IMG/VR virus record: IMGVR_UViG_3300037526_000015
Location: 1 to 20,879 of that record
Strand: one strand, 5' to 3'
Length of the DNA stretch: 20,879 nt
Origin: a virus
Shown here piece after piece: positions 1 through 7,339 of this stretch. The translations under genes and the position numbers were made by a program. Each line of letters opens with the position of its first letter. Within the stretch, counting starts at the first letter, position 1. Below the pieces are notes generated by a model, which worked only from the letters and a program-made list of their open reading frames with translations, did not search any database and was not told where the DNA came from.

Positions 1-42
1 CCTTATATGGCCCCCCGTTGCCGTGGTATCCCCCCTATAATG

Positions 43-71
43 TTGGTAATGTAAATTAATTCAGGTATAAT
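43..71 (+). promoter_or_regulatory. Candidate sigma70-type promoter
   Basis: A TTGGTA element (43-48, 4 of 6 match to TTGACA) lies exactly 17 bases before a perfect TATAAT (66-71). Transcription would begin near 78, about 30 bases before the GTG start at 109, which has its own AAGGAG ribosome-binding site at 96-101. It is the only convincing promoter I see before the terminator at 17791, so it may drive much of the window. Function is inferred from sequence match only. Confidence 0.5.
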
Positions 72-108
72 TTCATTGGGTTGTGGTTTAACAACAAGGA
101 GACTACAA

Positions 109-363
109 GTGAGCCGTGATTATAAAAAAGAGTACGACAACTACCATTCGTCGCCAAAGCAGAAGAAGAACCGGGCATCGAGGAACGCGGCCCGTGCTGC
201 GATGGTTAAGTCTGGCAAGGTAAAGAAGGGTGATGGGAAGGATGTTACGCATCGGAACGGTAATCCTCGGGATAATTCTGGTGGTAATTTGGGGGTATTG
301 AGTGCGAGTAAGAACCGTAGTTTTCGTCGTACTAAGAAAGCAGGGAAAGCGCAGATACTTTGA
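109..363 (+). CDS. Small basic HNH-like phage protein
   Basis: This is an 84-residue, strongly basic protein. I chose the GTG at 109 because AAGGAG (96-101) sits 7 bases upstream; an in-frame ATG at 76 has no such site. The C-terminal half carries DGKDVTHRNGNP followed by N-S-x-x-N-L and a later N-R. This resembles the His-Asn-Asn signature of HNH homing-type nucleases, with the family's usual first catalytic His represented by D-V-T-H. The N-terminal half is Lys/Arg/Ala-rich and probably binds nucleic acid. As I recall, relatives in marine phages are sometimes annotated as a structural protein (PM2 P5-like) with no proven function. HNH proteins often lie near terminase genes and assist packaging, but here the terminase is 7 kb away. 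Nuclease activity is uncertain because the motif may be degenerate. Confidence 0.6.
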   Translation: MSRDYKKEYDNYHSSPKQKKNRASRNAARAAMVKSGKVKKGDGKDVTHRNGNPRDNSGGNLGVLSASKNRSFRRTKKAGKAQIL

Positions 364-430
364 GGTGGGGCCTTTCCCCCTCTAAAAACCACGGCTATAT
401 TTTTGTTTGGGTTTATTATAAAGTGCGCCC

Positions 431-847
431 ATGTTTGACACACTCAAAGATGCTTTGTTCCTATGGACCACGGTCCATCCATACAGTAACTTTAAGTCGG
501 CTACGATTGCATGGCGTTTATTGCCTGCGATTGCGAATGATCAGATTAGGTTGTTTTATCGAGACGGCGAGTGTGTTGGTTTGATTACATGGGCATTTAT
601 GACGGATGAAGAGTTTGATTCTCGTATTTACGATGGCGAGGAGATTTTTGCTCGGCGCAGCGGAGATTGTTTGGTTTTTGTGGATATGATTGCGCCGAAG
701 GGCAAAAGTGATGTATTGTGGATGTGTAAAGAGATGCGAAAGCAGTTTTACGTTCAGTATCCCGAGGTAGAAAACGTATACGCGCATCGAGGTAAGAGGA
801 CCGGGGCATTCCCGAACAAAGGAAAATGGCATGAAAACGCTGCTTGA
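431..847 (+). CDS. HlyC-like toxin-activating lysine acyltransferase
   Basis: This 138-residue protein resembles the toxin-activating acyltransferases (HlyC/CyaC/ApxC, RTX_C family), which move a fatty acyl group from acyl-ACP onto lysines of an RTX protoxin in the cytosol. Visible matches are LPAI (31-34), YRDG (43-46), the ITWAFMTDEE block (52-61; SWANLS in HlyC), SGD (77-79) and FVDMIAPKG (83-91; FIDWIAPFG in HlyC), then an MRK (102-104). The catalytic pair His23/Asp92 of HlyC corresponds to H16 and D85, and the 69-residue spacing is identical. It is about 30 residues shorter than HlyC, mainly at the C-terminus. The start is the ATG at 431; I see no good Shine-Dalgarno. Its 3' end overlaps the giant downstream gene by 17 bases, as expected for enzyme and substrate made together. 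That substrate assignment is inference from hlyCA-type gene order. Confidence 0.82.
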   Translation: MFDTLKDALFLWTTVHPYSNFKSATIAWRLLPAIANDQIRLFYRDGECVGLITWAFMTDEEFDSRIYDGEEIFARRSGDCLVFVDMIAPKGKSDVLWMCKEMRKQFYVQYPEVENVYAHRGKRTGAFPNKGKWHENAA

Positions 848-3800
848 TTTACTTGGAATTAATCCTTTAAAGCCTTTAATTGCGTATGGCGGCGATAACA
901 GTGGCGGCGGCGGCGGCGGCGGCAGTGATGACAGCAGTAGCAGCAGTAGTAGCAACGACGACTACACCATTCAGTCTGGAGACACGCTTTCGGAGATAGC
1001 TGAAGCGAACGACATGTCTGTTGCGGAGATTATGGCGGACAACCCGGGGATCACCAATGCGGATCAGATTCAGGCGGGAGCTTCGTTGGATTTAAGCGGA
1101 GCGGGTTCTGGCAGTTCCACTTATGCTGGCGGTGTTGGTTTAGGCGGCGTGGGCAGTGGCAGCGACGACAATGATGATCCTCCTCCTCCTGTTGTTTACT
1201 ATGATATGTTTGGTAATTCTCATACAACGACGGCGGCACGAAACAACGCGGATGTTCAGTATGGTCGTCAAGAGTCTTGGAATAACCCATCAAATTGGAT
1301 TATTACGAGTAACGAGCGCGGGGATTTAGACAAGCAGTACATTGGTAGTGAGCCTGCGCCTAGTGGTGGCAACTACACGGTTCCGAGTTTCGCGGCTATT
1401 GATTCTGGCACCTCGAAACCCGGATCATCGTTGGATGTTGTTGTTCAGGGTGGTCAGGCGTATGTGACGGACAAGTCTGGTCAGAAGTTTACGAACGTTG
1501 ACTCTGCTGTTTCGTCGGATGCGGCTATTGATCGTAAGGTTTCGTCGTATGAGGATCCTAGTAATTACCGGATAGACACGAACCAGCAGGATGATTTGGT
1601 TCGGATTTACGTTGGTAACGAGTCGGCTCCTCCTATTTCGTACAATACGCCTAGTTGGGAGGCTGTTGATACGGCGCAGGAGAGTGCGTCGGACAAGGAT
1701 CAGTATTATGATCTGACGTTTATTGATGGTCAGCGTAAGGTTTTGGACAGTTACGGGAATGCGTTTGACACGCCTACGGAGGCGACATCGAACGACGTAA
1801 AGATTGTGGATCACCTGAAGCCTGATAGCTACGAGGTTATTGAGGCGGGTGGCGTAGCGAATGCCGTTTATACGGGGGAATATGGTCAACCGGACGTTCA
1901 GGCTGGTAGTGGTTACATGTTTGAAACTCCTAGTGTTACGGAGGTTTTGAACGCGACGACGTACAAGGACAAGTCTTATAGGGTTGAGTATGACCCCGAG
2001 GAGAACGTTACGTCGGCCTTTGTAGGCGATCAAAGGTTGGCTGGTCAGTTTGGCACTGAGTTAAACGACGAGTTAATCATGTCTTATAAGAAGGCGTATG
2101 ACGCTGGTTATGGGATTGATACTCCTGAGATTGAAGAGCAGGTTACTGCTCTTATGACTAAGGGCGAGATGTTCTTGGACGAGGACATGGACGGCGTACC
2201 TGATACATTTGAGGAAAAAGCAGAGTTTGGTTTTGCTCCTACGGGGGACGCGGCTGCGGGATTAGAAGAGCCTGAAATTTCGTATGGAGGTTGGACCGCG
2301 GAGGGTGCGGAGCAAGAGGCTCAAAAATACGCGACTATATATGAAGGTATTGGAGAAGGAGCGGAGGATACTGTCAAAGGCTTGGGCAGAGGCGCTGTTA
2401 ATTCGTTTTTATCTATGGTGGAGTCTGTGGCTATTGCGGATTTCAGTTTAACACAGGCGCAAGTAGAAAAAGGTTATCGTGATATTGACGCGGCGGGGGT
2501 TCGTTTAGAGGAGACGCGTCAAGATTTTGTAGATGCGTTAGCGGCAAAGGGGTATGAGCCTGCTGATTTAACTGGGATGAATATTACGAGTAACCGTGAG
2601 TTAGCTAGTTTTTTGGGAACGGATGGCGCGTACAAGGCTGGTCTTTATTTCGCGGCTCAACGGGGGGTCAAGAGAGCCTACGAGGATTCTTTGCAGGCTA
2701 TTGAGGACGCCGGGGTTCCGTTAAATGAGTATGTGTTATCGGCTTGGGCTCAAGGAGCGCGGGACTCTGCGGATGATTTTATAGGGGAGTACAACGATCC
2801 TACAGGCAACGCTGCTATGTATGGAGAAGGGTTAGGTAGCGCTGCGATTTACATTGCGGCTGCGTTGCCTGCCACTGCAATGGGTGCGCCTATAATAGCT
2901 GCGGGTACTGCTGCGGTAATGGGTTCTGCAATGAACTCTACGGCGATGTACAAAGACGCTATTAAAAATGGTGCGACTCAAGAGGAAGCAGCTACTTCAT
3001 ATGTGTTAGGGGGGTTCCTTGGAGCGACGGAGGCGGCTCCGGTTGCTCGAATCTTAAACGCATTACCACCTCAAGTAAGAAACAAAATATTAAACATAGC
3101 TTTGGACGGGGGCGTGGAAGCGGCTCAAGAGGCATTTACAGCGTTTGGCAACAACGTAATTGCTAAAGGGATTTATGATCCGGAACGTGGTCTTACGGAG
3201 GGTGTTTCCGAAGCTGCCATAATGGGTTTATTTGTCGGTTCCACTATAGGCACGGGCGTAACCGTAGGTTCCGCGGCACTACAAGACGCGGGTTTAACTA
3301 AGGCGGAAGTGGACACAATTATAGCCACGGATGGAAGTGTTTCCAAAGGCATGATTAGTCAAGAGCAGGTGCAAACGCTTTTGGATCAAGGTTACACTGT
3401 AGATCAGATTGCTGAAAACTTTAGTGGGATTTCTACTACGAATACGGTGGAGGGGGACTTTATAGGCCCTGCGCAGATGACCATTGAGGGTTTGGCTGCT
3501 AACAGTGCGTTTCAGGACACAGCGATTAAGACTGGTGCTGGTGATCCAGCTATTATGTACGGCAACCCGGCGAACAACATGTTTTCTGCGACGGCCCCGA
3601 GCCCGGACGCATCTCCTGTATACTTGGACGTAAAGAACCCGTTTACGATTGAGAGCATTGGAACGCCCAAGGGCAAAGAGACGTTGACCGAGGTTCTTGG
3701 ATCTAGTCGGGCTAATGCGTTGATCAGCGAGTTTCAGCAGAACGGCAGTGTTACGTTGACTGGTGCGGACGTAAAGAAGGTTGCGGAATCTGGGTACGAC

Positions 3801-6296
3801 GGCGTTATAGATAACGACAGCGGTAAGGTTTACGTTGCGGACAATTCGTCTGTGTACAGTGTTACTGATCCTGAGACCACGACTGAAGAGACGGTTGTGG
3901 CTACGAAGCCTGAGTGGAAGACGCAGTTGGATGAGGCGTTTTATCTGACTGGTTCGATTGACATGGACTTGGCGAAGCAGGTTGAGCAGGAGTTTGGGGT
4001 CAGTCCGTTTGAGATTAACGAGCACTACCAGCAGATCACGGCTTCGGATGCGGCATGGGAGAAGCGTCTTCTGGGCGATTACTTGACCAAGGGTTACATT
4101 GATCTGGATACGATGCTCAAGGCGGAAGAAGACTTTGACGTTTCGATGCAGGATCTTGGTAATTACGCTGAGTATTTGGACTCTGATTTGTCTGTATACA
4201 ACGACGCGATGTTTGCGGATCAGATTAAAGAGGTACAGGATTTAACGGCTAGTCAGACTTCGTTGCAATCTGAGGTTACATCCCTAACGAACGAGCTATC
4301 CGCGGTTGAAGCAGACTTAATCGAGATGACAAGCAACCGTGATTTGGACTCTGAGGCTGCGTCTACGGCGATTGCCAAGCAGGAACAGTTAAGCGGGGAG
4401 CTTTCTGCTAAGAAAGAGGAGCTTGCGGGTGTAGAAAAGACGCTCGGGGAGACGCAAACAGCGCTTGAAGCGGAGACCGGGGCCCGTGTGACTGCGGAAC
4501 AGAACGTTGCATCTCTGACCACGGACCTTGATTCTGCTAATACCACGATTACGGACCTTGATACGAGCCTTGGTGCGGCGAATGATAAGGTTACGACCCT
4601 AAACACTACGATAGAGGGGTTGAATACCGAAGTAGAGACCGCGGAAGCAGCAGCTTTGGCGGCGGAAGGGGTGGTTACGAAGCTAAATGAAGACATTCAG
4701 TTTAAAAACGAAGAGATTACGGGGCTAGAAGCGGGGGTTAAGGCGGCTGAAGACGCTGTATTAGCCAAACAGGGCGAGTTAGACGCGGCTTCGGCTAACG
4801 CAGAGACCAGCGCGGAGACAATTACGGCCCTAAACTCGGAAATTGCGGCTTTGGAGGACGCCAAGACTGGGTTGGATGGCGATTTAAGCACGGCGATAGG
4901 CGAGCGGGATAGTCTACAGGGTACGTTGGACGAGCGGACGACGGAGCGAGACACCCTTCAGGAGTCGTTAACCTCAAGTAATACGCAATTAGAAACAGCT
5001 AGCAAACAACTAACTGCGGCTAACACACAAGTCACGGACTTAACGTCCCAGAAAGATTCGTTAACCAAGGAGGTTGCGACCTTAACCACCGAATTGGGCA
5101 CGGCGAACACGAATTTGACCGCTCTGCAAGAATCTAGTTCCAAGTCGATTGAATCCTTGGGGTTGGAAGTCGATACCGCAAACGCTACGATTGAAAATTT
5201 ACAGGGACAACTTACTACTGCAACGAACGACGTTTCGAGCTTGTCCAGTCAATTGGAGGCTGCGCAAAACTCTCAGACGGCAACGGCGGAGCAGAAAGCT
5301 GCGTTGGCGGAACAGTTGGATGCCGCCCAAACGGAAGCCACGTCTCTGCTGTCGGATATCACTACGTTAGAGGGGCAGCGTGACACGTTACAGGCGGATC
5401 TCACGGCTGCGCAGTCCACTCTTGGCACTCAGGAAACCACAATTGGCAGTTTGAACGAGCTTACGGAAACCCTGCAAGGTAGCTTGGAAACCTCACAAGC
5501 TAATATTCTGGATCTGGAGTCTCAGTTGGGCAACAGTCAAACGTTGCAGCAGCTAACAGAAGAGCAACGCGCAGCGTTAGAGCAGACTTTGGCGGAAGAG
5601 CAGGCCAACGCGGCATCGCTTGAAACGCAGCTAGGTGAGGTATCGTCGGCATTTGACCTTACGCAAACGCAGTTAGACTTTGCTCAAGGGGCCACAACTT
5701 ATGTTAACACGCAGTTAGACCAGAACGTTGCGGAGGATGCGTTGGTTGCGGACTTGGTCACACGAGGATACACGGCGGATAACGCGCAAGCGTTGGTGAA
5801 CGAGGTACAGCAAACACGGTTTGAGCAATCGGAGTTGGCTCGTATAACGGATGCTCGTAGGTCGGCGGCATATGTGCCGTTTGGAGCGGGACCAATTGGT
5901 GGGGAAGAAGACGATCCCACCCCGGCACCACAGCCCACCCCGGCACCGCAGCCATATCAACAGCCAGCCGCAGCATATCAGCCCCCAACCACTCAACCAG
6001 TGTACGAGGCCCCACGGTTTGATCCGTTTACTCGGGACGATGCGACCCCGATTGCGGGTGGTCCCGCTGTGGAGTTGGATCAGTTTGGGCAACCTATTTT
6101 AAGTTTTGGTCCGACAGGGCGTCCTTTGGGTTCATATGTCACAATGCCTACTCAGGCAGGGCCTTTTGATCCATATTTGATGGAGATGCCTGAAGCGCCT
6201 AAATTTAACCCACAACAACCCGTTGTACGACCACCCTTCCCACAGCAGCCTCAACCTGTTATAAATCAGGGTATAGGCGGATTAGGTAGAAAATAA
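831..6296 (+). CDS. Giant LysM/coiled-coil multidomain protein, possible ejected protein or effector
   Basis: An 1821-residue acidic protein with no cysteine. AAAGGA (818-823) lies 7 bases before the ATG. In order: a short hydrophobic N-terminus; a Gly/Ser linker (21-42); LysM (45-88, starting YTIQSGDTLSEIAE); three degenerate repeats of about 90 residues (146-401); a calcium-loop motif DEDMDGVPD (450-458); an Ala/Gly-rich hydrophobic segment (660-820) with YDPERGLTEGVSEAA, as seen in phage internal or polyvalent proteins; a region resembling the ART domain of polyvalent proteins (905-1010, YLDVKNPF and GYDGVI); two helical repeats (1028-1116); a proline-free coiled coil (about 1133-1620); and a Pro/Gln-rich tail (1685-1821). 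No RTX nonapeptides, protease or lysozyme motif is visible. It may be a virion protein ejected through the envelope, or an effector. The upstream HlyC-like enzyme suggests lysine acylation. A tape-measure-like or fibre role is the main alternative. Confidence 0.7.
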   Translation: MKTLLDLLGINPLKPLIAYGGDNSGGGGGGGSDDSSSSSSSNDDYTIQSGDTLSEIAEANDMSVAEIMADNPGITNADQIQAGASLDLSGAGSGSSTYAGGVGLGGVGSGSDDNDDPPPPVVYYDMFGNSHTTTAARNNADVQYGRQESWNNPSNWIITSNERGDLDKQYIGSEPAPSGGNYTVPSFAAIDSGTSKPGSSLDVVVQGGQAYVTDKSGQKFTNVDSAVSSDAAIDRKVSSYEDPSNYRIDTNQQDDLVRIYVGNESAPPISYNTPSWEAVDTAQESASDKDQYYDLTFIDGQRKVLDSYGNAFDTPTEATSNDVKIVDHLKPDSYEVIEAGGVANAVYTGEYGQPDVQAGSGYMFETPSVTEVLNATTYKDKSYRVEYDPEENVTSAFVGDQRLAGQFGTELNDELIMSYKKAYDAGYGIDTPEIEEQVTALMTKGEMFLDEDMDGVPDTFEEKAEFGFAPTGDAAAGLEEPEISYGGWTAEGAEQEAQKYATIYEGIGEGAEDTVKGLGRGAVNSFLSMVESVAIADFSLTQAQVEKGYRDIDAAGVRLEETRQDFVDALAAKGYEPADLTGMNITSNRELASFLGTDGAYKAGLYFAAQRGVKRAYEDSLQAIEDAGVPLNEYVLSAWAQGARDSADDFIGEYNDPTGNAAMYGEGLGSAAIYIAAALPATAMGAPIIAAGTAAVMGSAMNSTAMYKDAIKNGATQEEAATSYVLGGFLGATEAAPVARILNALPPQVRNKILNIALDGGVEAAQEAFTAFGNNVIAKGIYDPERGLTEGVSEAAIMGLFVGSTIGTGVTVGSAALQDAGLTKAEVDTIIATDGSVSKGMISQEQVQTLLDQGYTVDQIAENFSGISTTNTVEGDFIGPAQMTIEGLAANSAFQDTAIKTGAGDPAIMYGNPANNMFSATAPSPDASPVYLDVKNPFTIESIGTPKGKETLTEVLGSSRANALISEFQQNGSVTLTGADVKKVAESGYDGVIDNDSGKVYVADNSSVYSVTDPETTTEETVVATKPEWKTQLDEAFYLTGSIDMDLAKQVEQEFGVSPFEINEHYQQITASDAAWEKRLLGDYLTKGYIDLDTMLKAEEDFDVSMQDLGNYAEYLDSDLSVYNDAMFADQIKEVQDLTASQTSLQSEVTSLTNELSAVEADLIEMTSNRDLDSEAASTAIAKQEQLSGELSAKKEELAGVEKTLGETQTALEAETGARVTAEQNVASLTTDLDSANTTITDLDTSLGAANDKVTTLNTTIEGLNTEVETAEAAALAAEGVVTKLNEDIQFKNEEITGLEAGVKAAEDAVLAKQGELDAASANAETSAETITALNSEIAALEDAKTGLDGDLSTAIGERDSLQGTLDERTTERDTLQESLTSSNTQLETASKQLTAANTQVTDLTSQKDSLTKEVATLTTELGTANTNLTALQESSSKSIESLGLEVDTANATIENLQGQLTTATNDVSSLSSQLEAAQNSQTATAEQKAALAEQLDAAQTEATSLLSDITTLEGQRDTLQADLTAAQSTLGTQETTIGSLNELTETLQGSLETSQANILDLESQLGNSQTLQQLTEEQRAALEQTLAEEQANAASLETQLGEVSSAFDLTQTQLDFAQGATTYVNTQLDQNVAEDALVADLVTRGYTADNAQALVNEVQQTRFEQSELARITDARRSAAYVPFGAGPIGGEEDDPTPAPQPTPAPQPYQQPAAAYQPPTTQPVYEAPRFDPFTRDDATPIAGGPAVELDQFGQPILSFGPTGRPLGSYVTMPTQAGPFDPYLMEMPEAPKFNPQQPVVRPPFPQQPQPVINQGIGGLGRK
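903..923 (+). repeat. (GGC)7 microsatellite encoding polyglycine
   Basis: Seven perfect GGC codons are followed by an alternating AGC/AGT serine run to about 952, encoding a Gly/Ser linker just before the LysM domain of the giant protein. Slippage in units of three would change linker length without shifting frame. Confidence 0.9.
1266..2034 (+). repeat. Three degenerate ~90-residue tandem repeats inside the giant gene
   Basis: Residues 146-234, 235-327 and 328-401 share the pattern: P-S/D-N/S-[WY], then an acidic stretch with D-L, then Y-x-G-x-E, then Y-x-x-P-S, then a D-x-x-V or Y-R-V strand, then a G-N or G-Q turn with F. PSNWIITSN/PSNYRIDTN and YIGSEPAP/YVGNESAP are the clearest pairs; the third copy is more diverged. 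A half-copy (VYYDMFGNS) may precede the first. They look like beta-rich modules. The repeat is visible at protein level only. Confidence 0.7.
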
Positions 6297-7339
6297 TGGC
6301 ATATACAATTCAGAGTGGAGACACACTCAGCGAGATTGCTGAAAAGAATAACACCTCTGTTGCGGAGATCATGGCCTCCAATCCACAGATTAGCGATGCA
6401 AACAAAATCCAAGCTGGTGCATCGTTAAATATGGCTAGTAAAGGCTCTGGAGCGTCTACATACTCAGGAAACTTCGGGACTTCTTCTGGGGGTAGTTCGC
6501 AAGAAGAGGCTCGCAAGGTTGTTGGAGATACTCGGGCTGCGGAGTTGGCAAAGGTGCAGCCAAAAACAACGCCGGGTCAAGCCGCCCAAGATGCCCGTAA
6601 GTATGGCTATGTTGGGGGAATAGAGTCCTTAAACACAGACCAATTAACTGCGATGTCTCAAAAACAGTATGACCCCTTTAACACACAGGACATGGTTATT
6701 GGTGGTTTGTTGGGAGCGGTTATTCCCGGTGCTGGTTTGTTGTATGGAGCAGGACAGTATCTAGGTGCTGCGGAAGACCGCAAGGTTGCTGAACAATTGC
6801 TGCAACAGGAAAACTACCAGACAAAAGGCTTGTTTGGCACGGATTTGTTTAAAGGCGCAGACGCTGCGCAGTATGTTCCGGTGTACGACGAGAACGACCA
6901 GTTGGTTGGTTCTTTAGGGTTAGACGCATCAGGGAATCCTCTTCGGTACTCTGGAGATCGGATGGCGGATTATCAGGGACTGGGCTCTGATTTAATTCAA
7001 CCTCCTCCCCCGCCAGAGCCAAGTCGAGATAGAGATGACGGCCCGTCTCCGGTGTCCGCGGAAGCTGTGGGTGTGGATCCTGCGGCAACCACTCCAGCCG
7101 CGCCTAGCGCCCCGGGCAAGGTTCCTTTTGTACGACTACCCTCTGCATTAGACCAACCGCAGCCTAGACCCACGGGACAGGCGCTGACGCGGCCTACACA
7201 GTTGCCTCCTAACTTTGGACAGCCTCAACCTGCTCAACAGGGTGTTATGGGCACTGACGCGGCACTGAGAGACCAGCAGATGTATCCATTTATGTACGGA
7301 ACTCCGTACCAGAGACGCCCACAGAATATGATGTCATGA
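6296..7339 (+). CDS. LysM protein with hydrophobic segment and Pro-rich tail
   Basis: This is a 347-residue, cysteine-free protein whose ATG overlaps the stop of the giant gene by one base (TAATG). The N-terminal LysM (3-46) matches that of the giant protein at 33 of 44 positions, so one was copied from the other. A low-complexity Gly/Ser stretch follows, then a glycine-rich hydrophobic segment (about 134-160, GGLLGAVIPGAGLLYGAG) that could insert into or fold against a membrane. The last third is rich in Pro and Gln, like the tail of the giant protein. LysM binds N-acetylglucosamine-containing glycans such as peptidoglycan. There is no catalytic domain, so this is not an endolysin. It is probably a companion virion or ejected protein of the giant one. 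The next gene, terminase, starts inside its stop (ATGA). Confidence 0.68.
   Translation: MAYTIQSGDTLSEIAEKNNTSVAEIMASNPQISDANKIQAGASLNMASKGSGASTYSGNFGTSSGGSSQEEARKVVGDTRAAELAKVQPKTTPGQAAQDARKYGYVGGIESLNTDQLTAMSQKQYDPFNTQDMVIGGLLGAVIPGAGLLYGAGQYLGAAEDRKVAEQLLQQENYQTKGLFGTDLFKGADAAQYVPVYDENDQLVGSLGLDASGNPLRYSGDRMADYQGLGSDLIQPPPPPEPSRDRDDGPSPVSAEAVGVDPAATTPAAPSAPGKVPFVRLPSALDQPQPRPTGQALTRPTQLPPNFGQPQPAQQGVMGTDAALRDQQMYPFMYGTPYQRRPQNMMS

Noticed and set aside
36-41. Another TATAAT hexamer
   Set aside because: No -35-like sequence lies 16-18 bases upstream (the region is C-rich), unlike the TATAAT at 66-71.
362-382. Hairpin GAGG(T)GGG...CCCCCTC after the first gene
   Set aside because: The stem is bulged and is followed by TAAAAACC rather than a T-tract, so it is not a convincing terminator.
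360-584. Open frame overlapping the start of the acyltransferase gene
   Set aside because: No ribosome-binding site and a random-looking product; the 431 frame matches HlyC.
1425-4025. Long minus-strand open frames (1425-2033 and 3294-4025)
   Set aside because: They lie opposite the giant gene, encode Arg/Asn/Leu-rich low-quality sequence, lack ribosome-binding sites, and result from codon bias of the + strand gene.
831-6296. RTX toxin identity for the giant protein
   Set aside because: No GGxGxDxUx nonapeptide repeats and no type I secretion signal are apparent; only the gene order, Cys absence and hydrophobic segment resemble RTX toxins.
831-6296. Calling the giant protein a tape-measure protein
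   Set aside because: It lies before terminase, carries an N-terminal LysM and a Pro/Gln tail, and no tail tube or sheath genes are present; kept only as an alternative.
6296-7339. LysM protein as an endolysin
   Set aside because: No catalytic domain is visible; the lytic enzyme is the M15-type peptidase at 12918.
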